Below, piece after piece: positions 58,634 to 64,000 of a DNA stretch of 64,000 bases. Position 1 is the first letter of the stretch. Every line of letters begins with the position of its first letter. The notes beneath the pieces were generated by a model. That model made no database searches. It had not been told where the DNA came from and saw nothing but the letters and a program-made list of their open reading frames with translations. The position numbers and the translations under genes are program-made. The stretch is from FEN-1350 sp964643355 (lineage in GTDB: Bacteria; Planctomycetota; Phycisphaerae; Sedimentisphaerales; Anaerohalosphaeraceae): positions 1-64,000 of the forward strand of contig CAZXPW010000017.1 of assembly GCA_964643355.1 (NCBI GenBank). The letters are read 5' to 3'.

Positions 58634-59512
58634 TTATGCGGATGCGTATCGTTGTTCAATGACCGCTTTGGCCTTTTCGGCATCGATGAATTTTTCCAGC
58701 GCCTTTTGCCGCGCCGCTTCCTGCAGCTCGCGAACGATCGCCTCGCGAACCTGCGACAGCGAACACGGAACCGCCTCCCGCCGATCCGTCACCTGCGCGA
58801 TGTGCAGGCCGAATCGCGTTTCAAAAACTGCGCTGACCTCTCCGGTTTGCATCCCAAACACCACATCGTCAAACTCCGGCACCATCTGTCCCCGCGGGAA
58901 AAATCCCAGATCGCCCCCATTGTCCGGACAATCCGAATGTTTCCCGGCCATTTCGGCAAAGTCTGCCTTGCCTCCGGCCAGTTCCTCGTAAATCCCCCGC
59001 ATCTCGGTCCGAATCGTCTCGGCATCCCCTTCGGATTTGGGATGCTTGACGATGTGCCGCGCCCGAACCATCTCCGGAATCGTGTATCGATCGCGGTTTT
59101 TTTCGAAGTGCCGCAGGATTTCCTTGTCCGAAGGTGCCGGCACCCCCGCGGCGATCTTCTGCGTCAGCCGTTCAACCTGCAACCGTTCAACAAACTGCTC
59201 CCGCGCCGTGGCCTCCTGCCCCCCCGCCAGACCCATGTGCCGCAGACATTCGTCCATCCCCCCCGCCTGCGCGACAAACTGCTTCCAGGCGTCCTCGATC
59301 GCTTCCGGCGGCGTCGATTGAAACTCGCGCCGAGCCGCCTGACGCAACAGAACTCCCTCGATCAGATTTTCCCGCGACCATTCCTCCAGTTGCGCTTCTC
59401 GCGCCTCGGCCGGCATATCCGCAAACACCTGTTCATACCGCGGCCGTAACTTCTCCATCTCCGCCCGCACCGCCGACTCTTCGATCGCCTCGCCGTTCAC
59501 AGCCCATGCCAT
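58634..59512 (-). CDS. Parvulin-type peptidyl-prolyl isomerase without a signal peptide
   Basis: A 292-residue protein. From the ATG at 59512 (AGGA 6 nt upstream) it starts MAWAVNGEAIEESA with no signal sequence or lipobox, unlike the parvulin at 53 kb. The N-terminal part is helical (residues 10-125) and resembles SurA/PrsA chaperone helices. The parvulin domain (about 145-245) has ARHIVKHPKSEGDAETIRTE and FAEMAGKHSDCPDNGGDLGF, followed by FGLHIAQVTDRREAVPC. A longer frame to 59632 is less likely. It is followed by murA. It could be cytoplasmic, which is uncommon for this domain layout. Confidence 0.83.
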   Translation of the reverse strand: MAWAVNGEAIEESAVRAEMEKLRPRYEQVFADMPAEAREAQLEEWSRENLIEGVLLRQAARREFQSTPPEAIEDAWKQFVAQAGGMDECLRHMGLAGGQEATAREQFVERLQVERLTQKIAAGVPAPSDKEILRHFEKNRDRYTIPEMVRARHIVKHPKSEGDAETIRTEMRGIYEELAGGKADFAEMAGKHSDCPDNGGDLGFFPRGQMVPEFDDVVFGMQTGEVSAVFETRFGLHIAQVTDRREAVPCSLSQVREAIVRELQEAARQKALEKFIDAEKAKAVIEQRYASA

Positions 59513-59672
59513 ACCGGTTCCTGTTCCATTCGGATTGTTTGTTGGAGTCGGTATTATAGGCCACGCCGACACGATTGAAAATCCAAAATTCTGCGATATT
59601 GCACAAGTCTGTCCGTTGTCGGTTTCGCGCAATATTTTTGTATCCGGTTACGAAACCGAATATCCTTTTGGA

Positions 59673-61145
59673 TCAGGAATCAGAGGGTGGTCCGGAACCG
59701 TTCAGGTGTTGAAACTGCCCGTAAACGACATCATGGAACATGCGCTTTTTTACGCCCATGTAGGCGTCATGCCAGTACTGAAGCATTTCCGGCGAATACG
59801 GCTCCCCCTCCGGATGCTGCCGCGTGTAGTGCATGAGGGTTTTGTCGTAATATTCGAGTCCACCGTGGCAGGTCCGGTCTGAACCAAAGATCCACCAGGC
59901 CAGAGCGACCCAGGGACCCGCCTTGAGATGATCATAGTAGGACTGCATGGTCTCGACGGGGGTGGTGTATGTGGACGCGTCGCCTTTCGATGGGCCCAAC
60001 TGACCACAGGCGCCGATGTACCACATCTCCGCGTTGGTTGCGCCGGCCAGTTCGATGGCGCTCATCAATGCGTGAGTATCATTCCAGCATTCCGGGGTCC
60101 AGGTCTTGGGATCGTGGCTGTCGGTGCAGACCTCAACCCGAACTCCTTCCGGATAGTATTTCGTGCGGATGCGCTGCCATTCGTCCGAATGGGCGCGGAC
60201 TTTTTCGCGAGGGATGGACAGGTCTGCGGGATCGAAGGGACTGGACGGGTGGAACCAGTAATGATAGACATCCACGCCGATGGCCTGGGTGTTGGGTGGG
60301 AGTTTGACTCGCCGATGCCGGTCCACATCGGTCTGCGTAGCGGCATAGCAGCTGTCATAGTTCAAGGCCGCATAGCCCAGCATGTTGTACCAACCCTTGA
60401 TGTGCCGGAAGGGTTGTTCGCCATCCAAAGTTCGCAGGCGGATCAATCGGTCGTAATCGCCATAGACCTTTTCGAGGCCTACGGTTCCCAAACCGCATTC
60501 CCCTTCGTCGCCGAGCTTGCACGCAAGAAGGTTGTTGATGAGCTGCCGGCCGGTGGCATGTTGACCCTCCGGACTGACGAACTCCCGGTCTCGATGTTCC
60601 CACAGCTTCTCCAGGATGTGCTGAAACTGGAGGTACGGCTCGACAGCGGATTTCTCTCCGTTGTAGTAGCACCGCACGACGAGCAATTGCCGATGATGAA
60701 ACGCCCGGATCATGAGGTTGATCAACTCGTCGCGCCATTCATCTTCCCGGGCGTAGAGCATGATCGCAGTGGACCATTGGCTCGCCAGATCAATCCGACG
60801 CAGGTTCTCCGCGTGATAGGCGGCCAACGGTTGATCGCCTGACCACTTCATCAGGTAATATTCCATCAGATAGGGCAAAATTCCCAGCCCGGCTTTCGGC
60901 GGGTAGGTACGAATCGGTACATAAGCATAACTGACCACATCGCCACGGACATAACCGGGCGGCAAGCCATACGCGTCACCCAACTGCGCGGAGGACGGGG
61001 CGGCGGCAATGGAGCCGTTGTTGCCGGTCTTCAAGGGCCTGGGCACGGCACAGGAAATAACGCCGCCACAGGCAGCGACTGCGGCGGCCTGTGTGGCTGC
61101 GATCAAAAAAGTGCGACGATCCAGTTGATCTTTGGACATTTCCAT
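59673..61145 (-). CDS. Tat-exported protein of unknown function
   Basis: A 490-residue protein. From the ATG at 61145 it starts MEMSKDQLDRRTFLIAATQA, a clear twin-arginine signal, followed by GGVISC, a possible lipoprotein site. The mature part has many aromatic residues (YYLMKWSGDQPLAAYHAEN, VDVYHYWFHPSSPFDPADLS) and patterns common in alpha/beta-barrel hydrolases, but I cannot name the family. WIFGSDRTCHGGLEYYD near residue 435 is distinctive. No strong ribosome site is seen at 61145, and ATG 61139 is an alternative. It is placed downstream of secretion genes and could be a glycan-acting enzyme. Confidence 0.65.
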   Translation of the reverse strand: MEMSKDQLDRRTFLIAATQAAAVAACGGVISCAVPRPLKTGNNGSIAAAPSSAQLGDAYGLPPGYVRGDVVSYAYVPIRTYPPKAGLGILPYLMEYYLMKWSGDQPLAAYHAENLRRIDLASQWSTAIMLYAREDEWRDELINLMIRAFHHRQLLVVRCYYNGEKSAVEPYLQFQHILEKLWEHRDREFVSPEGQHATGRQLINNLLACKLGDEGECGLGTVGLEKVYGDYDRLIRLRTLDGEQPFRHIKGWYNMLGYAALNYDSCYAATQTDVDRHRRVKLPPNTQAIGVDVYHYWFHPSSPFDPADLSIPREKVRAHSDEWQRIRTKYYPEGVRVEVCTDSHDPKTWTPECWNDTHALMSAIELAGATNAEMWYIGACGQLGPSKGDASTYTTPVETMQSYYDHLKAGPWVALAWWIFGSDRTCHGGLEYYDKTLMHYTRQHPEGEPYSPEMLQYWHDAYMGVKKRMFHDVVYGQFQHLNGSGPPSDS

Positions 61146-61219
61146 AAGATGACGAATCCACTGTCCTTCCGTATAAAGAGATGTCGAATGAAGCCGTCTT
61201 TCAAAACCAAACCCGGAAA

Positions 61220-61723
61220 TCAGAAATAATAGGTCAGCTTGAAACTGGTATCCCAGGAATCCTTGGCGCCCTTCATTCGCGTCAGCGTCAGTTCGTTGCA
61301 TTCCAGGTCCGGCCACAGCGTCAGCATCCGGGACAAAAATCCCGTTAATTTTACAATATCAACATTCTTGATCTTGATATCCGCGGTCTGAACCAGCTTG
61401 CCCTCTTTGGGCGAGGCCTTCTTGCTGGTAACCTCATACTGGTTGGCGGCAATCGAGTACTCCCGGGCCAGTCGGTCCATCGCCGTGGAATAGTCGAAAT
61501 CGCTGCTTCGTTCTTTCTTGTCCTTGTTGCTCAACCGTTCCGGATCGAGTGAAAGAATGTTTAACAGCGCCCCCTGCGAAATCTTGTATTCGGACTCAAA
61601 GTCCGCCTTCTTTTTGGCCGCCGCCGGTTCGCTGACCAGTCCCGAATACAAAACCCACGCGCCCAGCAGGATCGGCGCCGCGACAAAATAGGTGTTCCGA
61701 TTCTTGATCCATTCGCCGTTCAT
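61220..61723 (-). CDS. GspM/PilO-like secretion assembly protein
   Basis: A 167-residue protein with an N-terminal transmembrane helix (about 11-29, YFVAAPILLGAWVLYSGL) and an alpha/beta periplasmic part. This is the layout of type II secretion GspM or of PilO. The start codon overlaps the stop of the GspL-like gene by 4 nt. Sequence similarity is low, as usual for GspM, so the identification rests on position and topology. Confidence 0.6.
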   Translation of the reverse strand: MNGEWIKNRNTYFVAAPILLGAWVLYSGLVSEPAAAKKKADFESEYKISQGALLNILSLDPERLSNKDKKERSSDFDYSTAMDRLAREYSIAANQYEVTSKKASPKEGKLVQTADIKIKNVDIVKLTGFLSRMLTLWPDLECNELTLTRMKGAKDSWDTSFKLTYYF

Positions 61724-63219
61724 TTCTTGGCCTCCTGCGGCTTTGCCGGTTTGAGGGGAACGGGCTTTCCCGATTCCAGGCCGATCTGAAATTCGTCCCT
61801 GTTTCCCGCTTCTTTATGCTGAACATGGGTGGGGTTTAATTTTCCCCCCGTCTTGAACGCCTCCATCATCGCCAGCGTCTGCGAACGCCCGTTCGTCGAT
61901 CCTTTCAGCGTGATGCTCTTGGGGGCGATTTTGATCTGGTCGATCTCCAGTCCCACCTTGTTTGCCGACTGCCCTTCCGCCACCTGCATGGCCGTATTCA
62001 ATCCCTCCAGAATATAGGTCAGCCGTGAAACCACCGAGTTCTCATCCCCGGATCCAAGACCTTTGGCGGCCTTCTCCAGTTGGTTCAGCGTCCGCATCAG
62101 CTTGCCGGACACCTTCTCCGTCGTCGGCAGCTTGTCGCTGTTCATGACCGGCGCATAATCCGCAAGAAGTTTGTCCTTCAATTCCTGAATCGCCCGATTG
62201 TGCCGCGACGCCTGCGCCTGCAGGTTCAATCCGATCGCCAGCAGGATCACCGCCGCCGACACGCACACCGTTCGCAGCGCCTTCTCCAATACCTTGCGCC
62301 GCCCCTGATAGGGAACCGTATCCGCCCGGAAGTCTGCCCGCCGGGTCCGGGTCACCGGCAAAGCCGCCGCATAGGCCGCCAGATACGCTGCCGGCGGGGT
62401 CCCATCCGCCAACAGGGACGGTCCGCCCCCCGTCAGTTTGATCCCGTCGACGATCTCCACCGGCATCCCGATTCGTTCGGATAAAACCGCCGTTTCCAGT
62501 CCATCGACGGATCCGGCGATGAAGATCCCCGTAAAGGATCCACCCGCGTTCATCGCCGCGATCGTCAGCGGGATCTCCCGAGACAGGGTCTGCGTTTTGG
62601 TGGAACTGGCCGACAGCACAAAACTGCGAACCCTCGGGTGTCCGGCGTCGTTGAAGCTCAGAATATAACAGGTCTTTTCGCCAAACACGACAAACAGCGG
62701 CCGCATCGCTTCCGGTGTCACAAAGCACTGCTGAAAAAACCTCGCCAGACACAAAATGTCCGGTTCCACCGTCTCCGGATCGAACCCGGCCGACAGAATC
62801 CCCTGAATGATCTCCAGCATCCCCGTCCGATCGCTGGTATAAACCGCCACCGACGATCCGGCGGCGTCGCTGTCCGTTATCGAAAAGGTGATCGCCAGGT
62901 TTGTCGCGTCGGTCGCAATCGCTTCTTCGGTGTCGAACTTGATCGTGTTGGCGATCTGCTTGTAATCCGTAAACGCGGTATGCAGATTGTGCTGCGTATA
63001 CACGGCCGCATCCACCGCGACAAAGCAGTCCGCCGTGGAAATCCCCCGTCGCCGGACCTCCTCCATCAGCATCCGGGCCATTTCCGCCGAGGGTCGGTCC
63101 GTCTCCGATTTTACCGTAAAGGCCTGCGCAACCGTCGGATGCGCGCCCCGGCTCGCCAGAGACACCGCCGTAACCGATTGCCGGCTCCAGTACATTCCCA
63201 ATCGAGTCTGTTGTTCCAC
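61720..63219 (-). CDS. GspL-like protein (PilM-like cytoplasmic domain plus PilN-like tail)
   Basis: A 499-residue protein beginning at GTG 63219 with GGGAG upstream; an in-frame TTG at 63249 is less likely. Residues 1-290 have an actin-like ATPase fold of PilM/GspL type (DCFVAVDAAVYTQHNL; GIFIAGSVDGLETAVL). A single transmembrane helix at about 315-333 is followed by a periplasmic coiled-coil and PilN/GspL-like domain. GspL couples the GspE ATPase to the inner-membrane platform. The upstream gspK and downstream gspM-like genes make this a partial type II secretion operon. Confidence 0.72.
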   Translation of the reverse strand: MEQQTRLGMYWSRQSVTAVSLASRGAHPTVAQAFTVKSETDRPSAEMARMLMEEVRRRGISTADCFVAVDAAVYTQHNLHTAFTDYKQIANTIKFDTEEAIATDATNLAITFSITDSDAAGSSVAVYTSDRTGMLEIIQGILSAGFDPETVEPDILCLARFFQQCFVTPEAMRPLFVVFGEKTCYILSFNDAGHPRVRSFVLSASSTKTQTLSREIPLTIAAMNAGGSFTGIFIAGSVDGLETAVLSERIGMPVEIVDGIKLTGGGPSLLADGTPPAAYLAAYAAALPVTRTRRADFRADTVPYQGRRKVLEKALRTVCVSAAVILLAIGLNLQAQASRHNRAIQELKDKLLADYAPVMNSDKLPTTEKVSGKLMRTLNQLEKAAKGLGSGDENSVVSRLTYILEGLNTAMQVAEGQSANKVGLEIDQIKIAPKSITLKGSTNGRSQTLAMMEAFKTGGKLNPTHVQHKEAGNRDEFQIGLESGKPVPLKPAKPQEAKK

Positions 63220-63235
63220 GCAATCTCCCTCAATT

Positions 63236-63273
63236 CTCGCAATAGTCAATCGTCAATGTTCAATAGTCAAACT
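63236..63273. repeat. CAATAGTCAAT low-complexity tract
   Basis: The gap between gspK and gspL carries ATAGTCAATCGTCAATGTTC followed by AATAGTCAA, a direct-repeat tract of the same type as those at 3578-3612 and 33765-33831. Confidence 0.5.
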
Positions 63274-63275
63274 TT

Positions 63276-64000
63276 TTACCGTATATCCACCATGGCGAGG
63301 GTCTGGATCGATTTGTCGTTCTTGATCACCGCCGCCAGCGACGACGCCGTCGCCGCTCCGCACCGCGCCGTCACTCGGATCGTCAGGCAATTGCTCGTCG
63401 TCGTGATATACGGCAACGCCTTCCGGATCGACTCGCCATAGGTATAGAGTTTGTCCTGAAGCTCGTTGGTGTCTTTGAAGGGCTTTTCCCGCCGTTGTTT
63501 GATGATCCCGTCGGCGATCTCAATATAATTGCCGCCGAACAGGAATGCCGCCTCCAGGACATGCCGGGGAGCCGTGTTGATGTTGACCTGCGTGGCGCCC
63601 CACAATCCCAAATACTTGATCGGGGCCTCGTAGCGTTTGCCCGTGTTTTGCAGGGGCTGAGCCAGCGACTCCAGGTCGATCAGCGAGCTGGTAAGCAACC
63701 GAATAAAGTCGCTGCTGTTGGCGACGGCCGTGCGCTGCTGTTGCACGGTGATCGTCGTCGGGGTGCGGCTTTCGGCGGTTCTGGATCCCCCTGTGCCCGT
63801 CTCCGTGGTTCGACGGGTCGTGCCGCCGGCCGGCGCCGGAACCGTCACGGAGAACGGTTTGGGTTTCAGGGAAAAGGCCTTCTTGTCCGCAATGACCGCA
63901 AGCCGTTGCTGCAGATCCCGGATCTGATCCCGGCTCATCTGCATCCACTCGCAAAACAATTCCGTCGAGTCTTCGGCCGCCCGTCGGACTTCCGAATTGT
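63276..64000 (-). CDS. gspK: GspK-like minor pseudopilin (N-terminus outside the window)
   Basis: The frame is open to the right edge; the codons at 63962-64000 continue in frame, so the gene starts beyond the window. The 241 visible residues have the C-terminal pattern of GspK: GATQVNINTAPRHVLEAAF (the NINTA motif), then FGGNYIEIADGIIKQRREKP and ATASSLAAVIKNDKSI. Pro/Thr-rich insert near the middle (about TGTGGSRTAESRTPTT) is atypical. GspK caps the pseudopilus in type II secretion. Confidence 0.82.
   Translation of the reverse strand, partial: NSEVRRAAEDSTELFCEWMQMSRDQIRDLQQRLAVIADKKAFSLKPKPFSVTVPAPAGGTTRRTTETGTGGSRTAESRTPTTITVQQQRTAVANSSDFIRLLTSSLIDLESLAQPLQNTGKRYEAPIKYLGLWGATQVNINTAPRHVLEAAFLFGGNYIEIADGIIKQRREKPFKDTNELQDKLYTYGESIRKALPYITTTSNCLTIRVTARCGAATASSLAAVIKNDKSIQTLAMVDIR

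Overview
The window looks like a chromosomal fragment of a planctomycete, most likely of the class Phycisphaerae (Sedimentisphaerales-like). This is inferred from the gene set, not from a marker gene. The supporting features are a Tat-exported one-cysteine sulfatase, several secreted proteins ending in dockerin-like modules, a prepilin-like protein with a large C-terminal region, GC-rich coding sequence, and many 4-nt ATGA gene overlaps. One run of ten Ns between homopolymers shows that this is a draft or metagenome assembly.

Layout. 1-1.2 kb: a lipoprotein of unknown function on the minus strand. 1.4-7.4 kb: a dense plus-strand operon of housekeeping genes (hisC, hisB, ispF, cysS, ruvC, ruvA, ruvB). 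7.4-13.4 kb: a sulfatase with HEAT-like repeats and a CDP-alcohol phosphotransferase, convergent with a large hybrid histidine kinase. 13.7-18.4 kb: ppdK with a near-consensus promoter and a strong terminator, then a two-gene ABC-2 exporter. 18.4-21.8 kb: an accessory island, with an assembly gap, two degenerate hairpin repeats, a large secreted beta-helix adhesin-like gene of patchwork composition, and palindromic elements downstream. 21.8-31.3 kb: a long plus-strand core block (two unknown genes, purA, uppS, cdsA, phoH, a pgpH-like HD phosphodiesterase, ybeY, a corC-like gene, recO). 31.3-39 kb: a carbohydrate operon (GH106-like, GH38 alpha-mannosidase, URO-D/MtaA-like protein). 39-46.6 kb: eno, a small membrane protein, a repeat-rich secreted protein with a dockerin-like end, an FG-GAP protein on the minus strand, folD and a prepilin-like gene. 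46.6-50.5 kb: a GspE/PilB-type ATPase with cvpA, divergent from a three-Kazal-domain dockerin protein. 50.1-54 kb: a minus-strand group (parvulin lipoprotein, acpS, mnmG, small coiled-coil lipoprotein). 54-57 kb: a flagellar regulatory group (MerR-type regulator, FlgB-like protein, FlhG/MinD ATPase, FliA sigma factor) behind tandem promoters with a perfect 26-bp palindrome. 57-61 kb: murA, a second parvulin and a Tat-exported protein on the minus strand. 61.2 kb to the end: type II secretion genes gspM-like, gspL-like and gspK (cut by the window edge).

How the genes work together. The core genes supply cell-envelope synthesis (uppS, cdsA, murA, acpS), translation and tRNA modification (cysS, mnmG, ybeY), recombination (ruvABC, recO) and glycolysis (eno, ppdK). 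The accessory genes point to a polysaccharide-degrading surface lifestyle: exported glycosidases and a sulfatase, adhesin-like and protease-inhibitor proteins with dockerin-like tails, and the secretion ATPase and pseudopilus parts that could export them. The most unusual parts are the beta-helix island with its repeats, the GH106/GH38/MtaA-like operon, the Kazal-dockerin protein divergent from a membrane-anchored GspE-like ATPase, and the palindrome-controlled flagellar cluster.
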